Below are positions 48,280-61,250 of a DNA stretch of 64,000 nucleotides, piece by piece. The stretch is from Monarcha castaneiventris obscurior. Its lineage: Eukaryota > Chordata > Aves > Passeriformes > Monarchidae. The stretch lies in contig JAMPIT010000230.1 of NCBI GenBank assembly GCA_026261815.1, positions 6,199,001 through 6,263,000 on the forward strand, given 5' to 3'. Positions within the stretch are counted from its first letter, which is position 1, and each line of letters begins with the position of its first letter. The notes beneath the pieces are model-generated. The model was not told the DNA's origin, did no database searches, and saw only the letters and a list, made by a program, of their open reading frames with translations. The position numbers and the translations under genes are program-made.

Positions 48280-50357
48280 ATGTTGGCCCCTTCTAGCCCA
48301 ACAGTCATTTAATTACTCCATGTGCAATGCAACAACTTCAACAGGACAGCTTGAAAGGAAGCATCTGAGAACACACTGGTGAGTTACAACAACTTCCAGG
48401 AGACCAGACAACTCAGTATATTTCCCAAAGCATGGAAATTGAATCTGGTTGTCCCATGTCCTTGGTGATCTACAGGTCAGAAGATAAGGTATTGTTCATG
48501 GACAATGTCTCCAACTACTGTTGTTTTCTTTTCCTTGAAATCTGTCTGGTGGATAAAAATCTACAAGTAGAATAAGCTTCAAGGTTTTAATTCCCATCTT
48601 GATCTCCTGATTTTCCGTCTTTCCTTAAAGATGTGTGACTTAATCCTCTTTGGCTCCCTTAGGCAGTTCCTGGTCAGTTTTAAGGTTCATCTACTGTATC
48701 TGCAAACCCTACTCACTGAATGAGTAACCTGCATGGTGAATTTCTCACATGTAGGCTTGGTTAATAAACTAGTTGTCATTAGTGAGAATTTTTTAACTAA
48801 TTACACATAGAAGAAAGTTACTTTCAGAAATAGTGCTTATGAATTGTATCCCCATTATTCTGACCACATTGGTGAGAAATTAAATCTGCATTGTATCTAA
48901 AGGAATACTCTAAGTCACAAAGAGGTAATTTACTCCAGCACCTAAAGTATCAGGAGTTTTGTGAACAATTGACAGATCCTGAAAGTAGGCAAACTTTGAC
49001 AGAGAAGCCTATTTCAGGAAAAAGTATAGGCAGGCTGATTGGGAGTGAAGGAATCCACAACAGTTTGCCCAACCTTTTCCTCTCGTTTCTTAAATAATGT
49101 GTGATTTGAAATGAGAGCAAGTCAACACCTCATCACGTGTTGGGCCCTCCTCTCACAAGTCACATCAGCATGCAGATTCCCAAAGTGCTGATTCTCAAAG
49201 GTGCAGCAGACTTGTCCAAGCTGTTATGAGCATCAAGATGCATTTTATACAACATGCTATTGGAAATAACCTCACCCAAAATGTCAAGTTTATCCTGAGC
49301 ATATTTGATGACAAGGGTTCCTAATAAATTGTAAGACTAGAGAAGCCTAAGGAAAAGGAAGCTTTGTAAGTCCTTTGTTGCAAAGGGACTAGCTTTTAAA
49401 ATTTGTTTTTCCTGAAGTTGTGGCATTTCGCCTTTGGATGATTTTCTTGGCAAATACTATGGACCAGTGTCAGAAGGGGAGGAGAAATAGAGTGACTGTA
49501 CAATACTTTCTATTATATGCATCACACAGTGCCTTTTGGTTCAGTAGACATAAACAGCTTTAAATTTCAAGGCTAATTCAAATTGGATTTTAGAAACACA
49601 AAGTCTTAAAATATTTGCACCAAACCAAGGGATTATACTCTTATCTTATCCTTAGAAAAGCTTTTGAAAAATATATGGTATCTCAGATTTTAAATTGGGT
49701 CTTCAAAACCCTCTTGTATGTAGCTGTGTCATCTGCTTGGTTGCCTATTGTCAAAAGGTAAAACATTGTATAGAGAAAAGGATTTGCATAAATTGCTATC
49801 ACCTGCTGGCCATCCAGGTTAATGAAAGTGGGGGGAGAAAAACAAGGCAGGAAGCCTTTGAGCCTAATCTTTCTTGACTGTTTCTGTGCCAAAACAGATG
49901 AGCGAAATATTACTGTGGTGCTCTTCTTAACCCGCATTTACAACCTGGGCCTGGCCTTTCCTATTGCTATCACTGAAATCTTTATCTCCACCCACTGAAA
50001 TCAGTCATCAAGAGGGTGGAGGAACCTTTTGATTGCCCAGATGCTTTTAGCCTTGTGTTCCCCACAGGCACCAGAAAAGATATACAGAAAACTGAGGGAA
50101 CAAGCTGTAGAGAAAATTCCCCTTAGTGGCTTGAGCAGAGCACACACAGCAATTGAACAGTCAGGCCAGAAACAACATGAACAGAAAGCACATTAGAGAA
50201 ATGCTTGTACTCTTAAATTAATTGAACACTTGGTAAAGACAGGTTAAAAGGGCAACCTATAGCACCCTGCAGCCACCTAAGGGTTAATTAAAGAGGAGGC
50301 AAAGCCAAAATTTTGCAGCAGTGGTAGATGACATATGAGGACAGTGGTCACCAGCTG

Positions 50358-50536
50358 CAGCCTGGGGGGTAAGGATAGCCCAAAAGAGGCTGTGGAATTT
50401 CCACCCTTGATGTTTTCAAGACTTAGGAGGACCAAACCATGACTGACCTGAAAATGTGTTGGCAGTAGCTGCAGTTTGAACTGGAGCTTGGCCTAGACCT
50501 GCTCATGTCCCTTCCAATCACCATTTCTGTGACCCC
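50358..50536 (+). mobile_element. Old, diverged CR1 fragment
   Basis: Recognisable CR1 order: GAGGCTGTGGAATTTCCACC, then a degraded ORF2 end, then CTCATGTCCCTTCCAATCACC and TTCTGTGA near the end. Substitutions and small gaps are frequent. Borders are approximate. Confidence 0.65.
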
Positions 50537-50999
50537 AAATAATGTTAAGTGAAAGTTAACACGGTGAATATAACTATTTACACAAAAGATAATAAAAAGT
50601 ATAGCAGTTGTGAAAGCAGTGATTTTGTTCTAAGGGATAAAGAATGGTTCTGATAAATTACTACAGCAAAAGGAATTTTACCAGTCATGTCAAATGAATT
50701 GGTTTTTATAGTGTCTGTTCTTTCCTGTTTAGACAATTCTCAAGAAACTACCATTAATATTCATGGAGATTTTATATTTACATCAGAAGAGCAGATATAA
50801 TAATAGACAACACTCACCTACAGGTGAGTCTCATTTCAAAAGGAGTCTCCACGCTGCACTCTATTGTCTAACATAGTTTGCCACATATGACTTTTTAAAG
50901 TATACTCTTTTTTGGGGTGTGCAGCAGGAGAAAAGGAAAGTTGGCTTATTGCTGAGGATCTTTAAACAGCTGGTGAGATTCACCAAAGCATAGCCTGGA

Positions 51000-53900
51000 A
51001 ATCTGAGAGCAAAAGTAACTGCACATGTGTCAGGCTATTCTGGTTTATGTGCTATAACAAACACATTACCACATATATTAAAACACATTTAACTCGGAAT
51101 CATTAAAATAGTGAAGCCCTGGATTATGCCCTGTAAAAACACATGAAAAAGGTGTTTGAGGTACGTCCACGTTATTGTTCATGGGCAGATCAACTGTGCT
51201 GTGCTGGGACTGCTGCTCGGTTTATCTCAGCTGCACCCAGCTCGCTGCACAGGCCGTGCAATGCAATACTTGGATTTCTTCCAGGGAAATCTCTGATTGA
51301 TCTGTAGGAGACTTACACCTGGCTATATGAACGAATACAAAAAGCAGTGCAAGGGATGCCCACAGAAGGTTAATCCATTCTCAGAAGTTGCTAAGTAACA
51401 GTACCTGGAGCTCAGGATCACTCATTACTTGACAGCTCATCCCCAAAGACTTTGACTTGTGTTTTTTTTTGCTGAAAACCACTATTTCTTGATAGTCTGT
51501 TTGGGCAGTATAGGTTGAAGGGGGAAAGAGAAAGCCCTGAGTTGATTTAGATTGGTGGAGAATCTGACTTGTCTTACAATTTTGAAGTTTGAATTAGCAT
51601 CTCTGTAAAAACTCCCTAGTCATGAGAAATTGTAGTGACTTCTGGACTGGTATATGCTAATATACTAAATGTTTCTCACTCTGGCTACGACAGCACTATC
51701 TTTTTAGAATGCAGAAAAATTCATTAGAAGGCAGGTGAAGTAAATTTGATTTTGTCAAGCTATCATGTGAATGCAGTATTCATACAGAATGGAGCACACT
51801 TACGTTTTACATATCCTAAGTACATAATTTCTGTTTGCTGGAGGTTCTTTTTCTGTCTGCTAGGGATTTTTCCTCCACCTTTTTAAAGAAATAATCAATC
51901 AAGTCCCCTCCCAGCACACAGGTAAATAAACAGGTTCCAGCAACCAGATTAAGGTCAAAAACATAACCAGTGTTCTGTAAATACCCAAGATTAAAAAAAA
52001 GTATTTTTATTATTTCTGCTAGGAATCTCTCCAATATTTGAATGCTTTGACATTTGATCAATAATAATCTTCTGGGCTTTCAGTGACATGTGCATTTTTG
52101 TCAGCAAATACTGTAATACATGGCTTTCAGATTCAAAATAAAGTTTTAGCAAACCTTTACATAAATTAAGAACACGACCAAAGCCAAAGGATCTACATTT
52201 GGTTCACAGCTGCCATTCTAATATTAGTGAGTAATGATGTACGAAATACAATATTAGTTAAAGCTTATTCGATGTAAACAAAATGGCTATTTCAAATGCA
52301 TTTAAAAACAATATAAAAGACATCAATTCATGTCAAACATAATGAACATGCAATTCCTTGTAGTGAAAAACATATTTTACAGGACTTTGGCAAACAGCCT
52401 GTGTGTAACTGAAACAAAATCAATATAATTTGTTGTATAATTTAGACATAGCTTTATCCTCTTCTATTCAAATTAATATATGGGTTAGCAATTTATATGC
52501 CAAGTCTCAATTCTCAGGGATTAGAAACAGCTGAGATATACTGCAACACTGAGGTTTATGATGTGAAAATGCTGACAGACTCGAATAAAATGGCACTGCT
52601 GCTACGTCAGGTTGGAATGAACTACTGCTGGTTGGGTGTAAATGCCTAAAACCCCAGCTTCAGTCTAAAGGGTTCACGTTTGCCCAAAGGATGTTGCCTA
52701 GCCTGTATCACTTTGTTTACAACACTCTTCAAAGTGATATTGTACAGTAAGTGAGCTTCAAATCAGCTACTTGTGGAAATAAGCTGTAGTGGATCACCAG
52801 CACAAGGCTTGCATGACAGCTGAGCCTGCTTGACACCTTAAAGAAGGGATTAACAGATGTATTTTCTCAAGCACTGTGGGTGATCCTCTTCTTTCTCCTA
52901 TCCTTCTGTCTCTGGGTTTGCAGCAATGCGATCCCTGCCCTGCTCTGATACCCCAGTGTCCAGCACACCTGGTTACTGCAACCAGCTTTCCAATTCAAAA
53001 GTATCCCAATGGAAAAGGACATTCTTTCTAAATATATTGTTTTGCTGTGGCCTTACCCTGAAGCTGAATGCCTAGATTATGCAGAAGCTCACACCTAGAC
53101 CTCAGGCTAATCCCTCTGGATTGAGGGGATGTTGTGGCTTTCACCATGTAAAGCTTTTTGTCAAAGTCATTTTACAGTGCAGCATGTCCCTCTCACTGAG
53201 GAGCTCTTCTCATGAGTCCTGGCCATCCTGGGCAGTTATAAAGGAAAACTCAGCCTCACTCACTGCATTTGATCCCCACAGAGATCATTATGTTTTTCTG
53301 GTTCCTCAGGACATGGAACAGGGCTCATGGTGCCTTGTGAGTATAAAGATGCGTTTTTCTTTCAAGGCACATCTCTGCTCTGCTTTCTACAATACTTCTC
53401 TGAAGTACAAAAAAAAGTAGCAAAATAAAAACAAAATAGCAGGAAGTAGACTCTGAATGCTGTACTAAGCATGAAATCCCTGAGGTGTGAGGTAATTGTA
53501 GCACCTAGCTGTCATGGTAACAGGCACGACTGCAATTAATACAATTTAAAGTGCACTATATGTGGAAGATGTTAGGTACAACTTCCATGAGCCTGTTTGT
53601 TTATAGCTACTGCAACCTTCCTGCTTATCTTTTCTGAAAACTTTCCTGATGCATCTCGGCCAGGCATCAGATTTCCTTCAGGGATTTCAAACCTTTGTGC
53701 AAAGCTGCTGCCAGACGTTCATAAATGGAATGATACTTAATAACAGAATGACAAAAAATTTTCTCTGCCCTGAGGAATAACACCAAACACTTATAATTTG
53801 GAGAACTGAGCCTTCGGTTTTCCGTAAGGTGTGCTCTTGAATACCAGGAACTAATCTAATCCTGCGCAAACCTCCTTTCAGCACTCGGCTCGGCAGCCAT

Positions 53901-56900
53901 CACATCAGCATGGCTCTCTAGCCAATGTCATGCTGCCCTGGAACTGCGAAAATCAATGAAGGTTAAAATCACACACATGAAGGCATTGTGTTGATCTGCA
54001 CTGCCATTAATTTAAACCATTTGGAGAGGCTAAAAAAGCAACCCAATTATTTTCTATTTGCAATTCTAGTCTAGGGCTAATACACAGAGCAATACCTAGT
54101 ATATAAGGAAATGTAAACCTGTCAGTTTGCTGCTAAGTGACCCAGCTTATACAGATGTAATTAGAAAGTTATTAAACCAGAGTCCCTTTAGCCATGGCTT
54201 CAGCTGAACAGCTTTGCTACTAATACTATCCATTAAATTGCATCCATTTATAGCTGGAGCACTACCACTTTTAATAGCACTACTCCTAACAATCAACCAG
54301 CATATGCTGCTTTAAGCATTAATCCTCACATGCCATTGACTACTTATAAACACAATATACATTAAAATTAAAAGAACTGTAGTAGCACTACCCTTGCAGG
54401 TTGTGATTAGGAGGTACTCCCTCTCTTTGAGGTGTGCGGGTGCCAAGGACCAGACCTGATTTCTCCTGGTCAGAGAAGAAGAGGCCAGAGGGGCTACATC
54501 GTGTCCCTGGCTGTGGAAGCTCACCTGGGCACAGGACTGTGCTGTGTCATCTGCAAGTGAGCTGCTGAGCACCTTGCCAGCTTGGTGGTGCCACTGAGGC
54601 CTTTTCATGATGCCTTCACACCTCCTTTAAAGAGTCTGCGACCAAGTTTAGCAGAGTTTAGCAGAAATCAGACAGGTAAGACTTACATCAAGGTGCAGCT
54701 GATTTTTTTTTCTGGGAGAATTTTTGCCCCATGCCCATCCTTTCTGAGAACGGCCCATGACATCACAGAGGAACCTAATTCCAAGTGCTAGTTAAATATG
54801 GGGATTTGTGGCATGTAATCAGATACCAGGTTTCCTCTGTCTAGTCCTTGAGAAAGGTTGAATCCTATTCCCAGGAAAGATATTCTCATTCCACTGAGCC
54901 CTGTGGACATTTCTGAAACCCACACCTCTACATGATTCTGTACAAGAGTTCATTAGATCCACAGAAAAATATCTTCAAAATAGGTTCAATTGGAATGCAA
55001 ATAAAGGCCTGTGGCAAGAAGACAAATTTCCTCTTTTTGAGTTGACCTTTTCTATTTCCATCCATACTGACTGATCTGTATTAGCATGAGAAACAGTATA
55101 ATTTCAGTTGCAGCACTTTTTGAAATCAGGTATTTTCTGAACTCCCTGCTCTATCAGTGGGAAGGTACATTTACTAGAGATTGAATCTAGAAGCATCCAG
55201 GCTTCTGAGGTTGTACTGCGTGAAATAGTTTAATTAGGTAATGGTACATCAGTATTTTTAGGAGAACTTTCATTTATTACATGGAAGTGATCATAAAAGT
55301 TGAATGAGTTCTGGAAATAACTTGTTCTTTTCTGAGACTATTCAAAACTTCATCTTTATTTTTAGATTTAAAATCTGTCTTAATTTTAAACTGTATAGAT
55401 ACAGTGTACTTAGAACATATATAATTAGAAAGGAGAAATCTAGATTACTCTAGATCAGGAGCAGTAAAATTTTCCTTAAGCCTTGTAGTGGCATTGAGTG
55501 TGGTTTAGCATTGGAGACAAAATATTTCTTTATCAGAAAGTGATTTGCTTCTCAAATTCTTTCAGATATAATCATCTGTCAGCTGGGTCTGCTGGATCTA
55601 ACCTCAATTCTATAGATATCAAGACTAACAGAAATGGATGAATTCTCACCCTTTAATAGGCTCTATGTAGTCTTTTCTCTCCATCTTCTCCCCTGCATAG
55701 GGTGTGATATTGAACTCTAAGCCCAAAGGTTACGGATAGTACCCACAGGTCCAATGCACTTCCCGTGCATCTGTGGGACTTCTTTCACTTTGCTAGAGAC
55801 TGTGGGAATTGTGTTTCTGTTCAGGTAGCTTTCTATATGGATTCCATCTGAAAGCTTCCTCATTTTGAACAAGGCATCTTTAAAATGAAAGCATTCAGCT
55901 CCTATATCCCAAAAGTATGAAACTCTAAGGGGCAAAAAGAGAGCTTGGGCTTCAAGCATTTCTAAGAAAGACCCTGAGTTCCAGCAGGCAAGGCTACCTG
56001 GTATTAGACAGTGGAAGGTCTTAGAAGTAACAAATCAAAGAAGTTATGCAGTGCTAAAATACTAGTAACTGCACCAGAACCATAGGCTTTGAAGCACTAA
56101 GAAGTATATGTGCACTTCTCCATCAGAAACGTGTGTACTGAAAATATTAGTGTGGAGAGAATCAGTACAGACAAACCTCAGCATACTGGAGTAGGCTGTC
56201 TTTAACAGTGGAGAGGAACAATCCTTAATCACAGGTGAGCAATCTTAATTCCCCTAATCTTTGAAATAACAGAAAACTACAGCACAGAGCACAATATGGC
56301 ATGATTTAAAACAAGCTGCATAAAATTCTTGCACTATTGACTCACCAGTACATGCTCTACATGAGGCACGTATCACAAAAGAAAATTTTCCTAGGAGAAA
56401 AGTCTCTTTTTCAATTTCTATTTGTTGAACAATGATTGTATGAGCACTGAAGATGCTACATTTCCTGCTGAATTAGATGCTTTATGGTTCCTCATTACAG
56501 CAGTTGACTACATATATCTATATATTTTATAAGTAAAGGGCACAAAGGGTTCTATCCAAAGAGAACTCCTGAGCCTGCATATCACCCCATTATAATCCAT
56601 ATAACCAGGTCTGACCCAGTGTGGCAGCTTGCTGATATATTGCTGTAACAACTACATATCCACATTGTAATACAGTTCAGGCTATTACCAATAAAAGTCA
56701 GTTATTTGGCCTCTGACATTTATACAAGCCATAAATATCCAGAAATAAGAAGGCTAGATCCTGCTTTCCGACTTCTTGTCTTCCTAATGATGCAGTTTTT
56801 TTCAAACTTGTTAACAACATTGTGTCCAAGAGATGTTCAGCTCCATGCAGTCATTGTGCACATTTCCATTTGCCTAAAAAAATGCAAAACTTTCACTGAA

Positions 56901-59900
56901 GCTCTTTAACAACGTTTTTTCCCTCTGTGCTTTTGACACCTCAGTTATATTCTCTCTAGATTGTAAAATGAAAAATCTTAGATGCTCTGACAAATAGCCC
57001 AGTTTTGATGTTTGTATTGTGACGTGCTTCCCTCCCAGGAATCATTTACAATATAAAGCCAAAGCTGATAGATCAGACCAAATTTCCTTTTTTATATATA
57101 CACTGCAGCTAAACCATTTCAAAATAAAAACTAAATGTAAAACAAAAATACATTTTCTTAAATTTTGCAAAGTAGAAACACATGACTTTTTTAAAAAAAA
57201 CCCAGATGCCCTCTGCACCAGGCACACTTGGACATATTCCATTTTACATCGACTTCAGCCACTGCAACTGTCTTCTACCAGGCATCTATGAAAATTTTAA
57301 ATACTTCCACTCAGCCTTGGCACAGCAGCTCCTAGATGCACTTGGCTGGTTTAATACCTTTACTAAAACATCTTAAGTCACTTGTTTCAGATAAAACCTG
57401 TGTAAACAGAGAGAAGCCTCATGCTATACTTGAACAGTCCAACATCAGCAGTCTGATCTTAGAACCAAAACCCACTCAAATGTGCCTGATTTCTGATTTA
57501 AAGAGCTGGTGGGACCACACAGCTCACCTAACTTTAGACAGGGGGTAATGAGTACTTGGAGAACTGTGCCTATTTTAGCACTTAAATGCAAACCTTGCTG
57601 CCCAACCTGATTGCCACAGTGACAAATGTGGGCTTGTAGCTGTAAACCCCACTGACCAGGCCTGAAAAAGACACAGCCCCAAAGTCAAAACTGCACTCCA
57701 GATCAATGGGGACTTGACTTAAGCCTGAAGACTGCTAGGGATGGTGAGCAACAACCTATAGCCCAGCTGGGGCTGACCCAACTTTCCAGGTGGCCAGTCA
57801 CTCTACCAAGTTAGGTAGGGTGCATGTCACCCAAGCGCAATCCTAAAACAAACATAAAACAAGTATCCATGTGACAATTACCCTAAGGATTGTGTCCTGT
57901 TTTGAAACCTGAAAAGGCCTTGACTGCCAGCATTTTCCTCCAGGCCCTTTCCTATCTTGCTGGTATCTGAACTACTCACCTCATACCACACTCCTGCCTT
58001 GCCCTCGTTTGACTCTTTCATGACTTCTCCATCTCTTGGTCTTGTTTGTCAAGATTTGTCTTCTTTCACTGATTCAGCTGAGTTTAACCAACAGGCAGGA
58101 TCACCCGTGCCCCAGTCAACATAAACTGAATCAGACAACACCTTGATCTCCACCAAGTTTGAGAGTCCTGGCTACTGTAAACATATAATAAAAGAAACTT
58201 GTTGAGACTGGGAGACTTTACACTCTGCTCAGTGAAATTTTTTTTTTAATTTAATGTAACATGATGAATTTTGGGAATGGCACATCTGCTCTCCTCCACA
58301 ATTTCAAGGGGAATGTTGGAGGTGAGTTGAAGGGAGAAAAAAATGTATCAATGGCTATTAAACACAAAGATACCATCTCTGATGCAGGAAGTCCCTGGAC
58401 CACAAATTACCAGAAGATGGGGAAATACATCAGCAAAGTGTCACTGACCCTACTCCATCCTGCTGTTGCTTGCAGTTGGACATAGACTTCCATGGTCCAA
58501 GAAAGATGTTTTTATGTGCTCAGGTAGCCAGGGGGAAAATCATCACCAATATAATCAACTCCATTTTTTGCTGGAGGGGGATTGGGGTGTGTGTGGAGGA
58601 AGAAATTGGGAGAACTGAATGTGGGAGTCCTACAAGCTGCTTCATAGAACCACTGCTTCAGATACCCCTGCAATTGCCTAAATGCCAAAGAACTGATCGA
58701 TGGCACCAGTAGACATCTTCCAGAACAGCACTACCCCTGTATGGGTGTCTCCCCATAAAGTTTAAGGTAGTGCCTTTCCAAATGACCTGCCTCCTAGCCA
58801 GAGAGGAGATGGTGGTGGTGGGAAGAGGAGGTAACCCCAAGCACTCTGTCAGAGGGAAGGCAACAGGAGATCTACAGAGCCCACTGAATTAACTGAAGTG
58901 GGGAGAAAAGGGGACAAATTGGAACAACACCTCCCTCCCTGCCAACAGAATACATGTCTTTGGTCAGAGGCAGCACAGAGGAAACGGTGTTCCAGACACA
59001 GATGGAAAGCTGAACTTTTAAGGTCTCTGTTAGCAGAGAAGATCTTAAAGAACTCAGCTGGGCCATGAGTTTGGATCGCAGATGCCCCAACAGAGAGGAG
59101 CCTCCTGACGGAGGTTATATGCAGGGTATATATCCCTACTGTCAGGAGATGTCACTCCTTGAAGCTCCCCTAACAGGGGGTGCAGAGTTAAATAATGTGT
59201 GGAAAATTGCTAAAAGGCTAAAGAAGATTGCTCAATTTCTGAACAACCTGCTTCTGAACAAAATACAGGGCTGGACTGTGCACTGACAGAGCAGTGGAGC
59301 CTGTTTCAGCTTGTCACAAAGAAGGAGAGGATCAGCCAGCATTTGAGCTGGGGTAGCACAAACCCTGAGCCCCAACACTGTTGTTTCTGAAAGCAGATGT
59401 GTTTCTTTTATGCCCTGAACGTGCTTGCACCTCATCTCAGACCCCAAGTGCCGAGGAAAGGCGGGTGCCACCAGGCCCAGACGCGTGGGCAGGAGGTGCC
59501 TGAGGCAGGTGCGGAGACACCACAGCGCGGTGGTGGTGGCTGACACGTACCATAGCCCGGAGCTGCCTGGGGATAACCTGAGCATCTGGCAAGTCTATCT
59601 GCTGCAATGTTCTACACCATTTGTCCAAGATATTCTCTCCTCTCCCTCTGTGTGACTCTGTGCAGTGACCTGGTGGACCCCTAGGAAGAGTCCAGCTCCA
59701 ATGCAATTAGCACGAACATCAGAAAATGTCTCCCTGCCGCACAACTCCATACAGCCAGGGCACAGCTTGAACATGTTTATTCTGTGCAAAGCTTATGAAG
59801 AATTTGCATTAGAAAACAGAGACAAATGGAAATTTTGGCTTTCACTGCTGTTTTTAAAGGAAGTGCCACCCAAAGAGCTATTTACCTATTATCTAGATTC

Positions 59901-60530
59901 TGTTGTTGATAGTGCTAGCTTTTCAATATGAATTTTAAAAATTTATTTAAAGCAATATTGGGAAATGCATTTTACACCATGTAATTATATTAATAAAGAA
60001 ATTTGTTTGATGTTAAATATTTATTCTTCTCTCCCTGTAATCATACTTTTGATGCTGCATAAATTTAAAATGAAAAAAATGCAATTTCAAATGTCTTCAA
60101 CCTAATTTTATGATTATTTGTCAATCACAATCTATTAAAATCTTTAGGTTCTGGGTGGAGGGTTTGGGTTTTGGTGTTTTTGTTTCTTGGTGTTCTGTTT
60201 GGTTTTTTTTAATGGTTTATTTTGCTTTGGTTGGCACAGTGAAAAAAGTAATTTGGGTTCAGCATGTAGAATTTAACTAAGCTTTATTTATTTTATTGTC
60301 AAAAGTAATAATAGGGAGTAATTTAAGTACTTTGAAGATGTGCATTTAGTGGTCTTTGAAGCATAATCCCATTAAGATTAATAATGAATTACATCTGAGA
60401 AAGACTATGTCCCTTAATGCTAATGCCTTTTGCAAGGTGGATAAATCACTCAATTTAACAGCAAAGACAAATGTGCCAAGGAGCTGTAGTTGCACTGGTT
60501 TATTTGATGTTAGGAGGGTCTAATTTTGGT
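51000..60530. other. Intronic DNA without recognisable genes
   Basis: AT-rich, mostly single-copy. A local GC rise at 58.2-59.6 kb holds several short frames on both strands, none of which I recognise. A conserved-looking block lies at 53.93-54.34 kb. Confidence 0.6.
53930..54340. promoter_or_regulatory. Possible conserved noncoding block
   Basis: Non-repetitive sequence with evenly spaced homeodomain-like cores (CATTAATTTAAACC near 54005, GATGTAATTAGAAAG near 54154, CATTAAATTGCATCC near 54231, AGCATTAATCC near 54315). Motif-based inference. Confidence 0.3.
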
Positions 60531-60536
60531 TTTTGC

Positions 60537-60563
60537 TTGTTTGTTTTGTTTTGTTTTGTTTTT
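60537..60563. repeat. (GTTTT)n pentamer repeat
   Basis: About five GTTTT units, upstream of a CR1 copy. Confidence 0.8.
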
Positions 60564-60635
60564 GTGTAGTAGTGACTCCTGGTTGCAGCACGGGAAACAA
60601 ATACGACAGACCATAACCCCCTATTCCACACCTGG

Positions 60636-61250
60636 TCATTGAAAATGAGGTGCATCAGGCCCAGCATCACCAGCTGGGCAAGGGAGGGGATTGTCCTGCT
60701 CTGCTCTGCTCTGCACTGGGGTGGCCTCACCTCCAGTCCTGAGGGCAGCTTTGGGCACCTCAATATACGACAGATATAAGGGTGTTCAAGATCACCCAAA
60801 GGAGAGCCATGAAGATGCGGAAGGGTCTAAAGGGGAAGCCATGTGAGGAGTAGCTGAGATGTCTTGGCTTGTTCAGCCTGGAGAAGAGGGGACTGAGGGG
60901 AGTCCTCACTGAAGTCTTCAGCTTCCTCATGGGGAGAAGCAGAGGGGCAGGCACTGATCTCTTCTCTGTGATGAACACTAACAGAACCTGAGGGAATGGC
61001 CTGAAGTTGTGTCAGGGGAGATGCAGGTCAGATACTAGAAAAAGGTTTTTCACCCAGAAGGTGGTTGGGCACTGAACAGGCTCCCCAGGGCAGTGGTCAC
61101 AGCACCAAGGCTGACAGAGCTCAAGGAGCATTTGGACAGAGCTCTCAGGCACACAGTGTGACTCTGGGATTGTCCTATGCAGGGCCAGGAGCTGGACTGG
61201 ATGATCCTTGTTGGTCCTTTCCAACACAAGAAATTCTGTGACTCTGTGAC
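60636..61250 (+). mobile_element. CR1 LINE 3' end, longest copy in the window
   Basis: About 615 bases of CR1 ORF2 tail and 3' UTR: GTTCAGCCTGGAGAAGAGG, GGTTTTTCACCCAGAAGGTGG and GGAGCTGGACTGGATGATCC, ending in the CR1-type terminal repeats ATTCTGTG ACTCTGTG. The reading frame is broken by stops, so it is inactive. It has an internal TGCTC pentamer expansion near 60696-60713. Confidence 0.88.

Noticed and set aside
58260..59660. Small gene in a GC-raised stretch
   Set aside because: Several 70-117 codon frames on both strands with no similarity recognised, no shared splice pattern and no CpG promoter.
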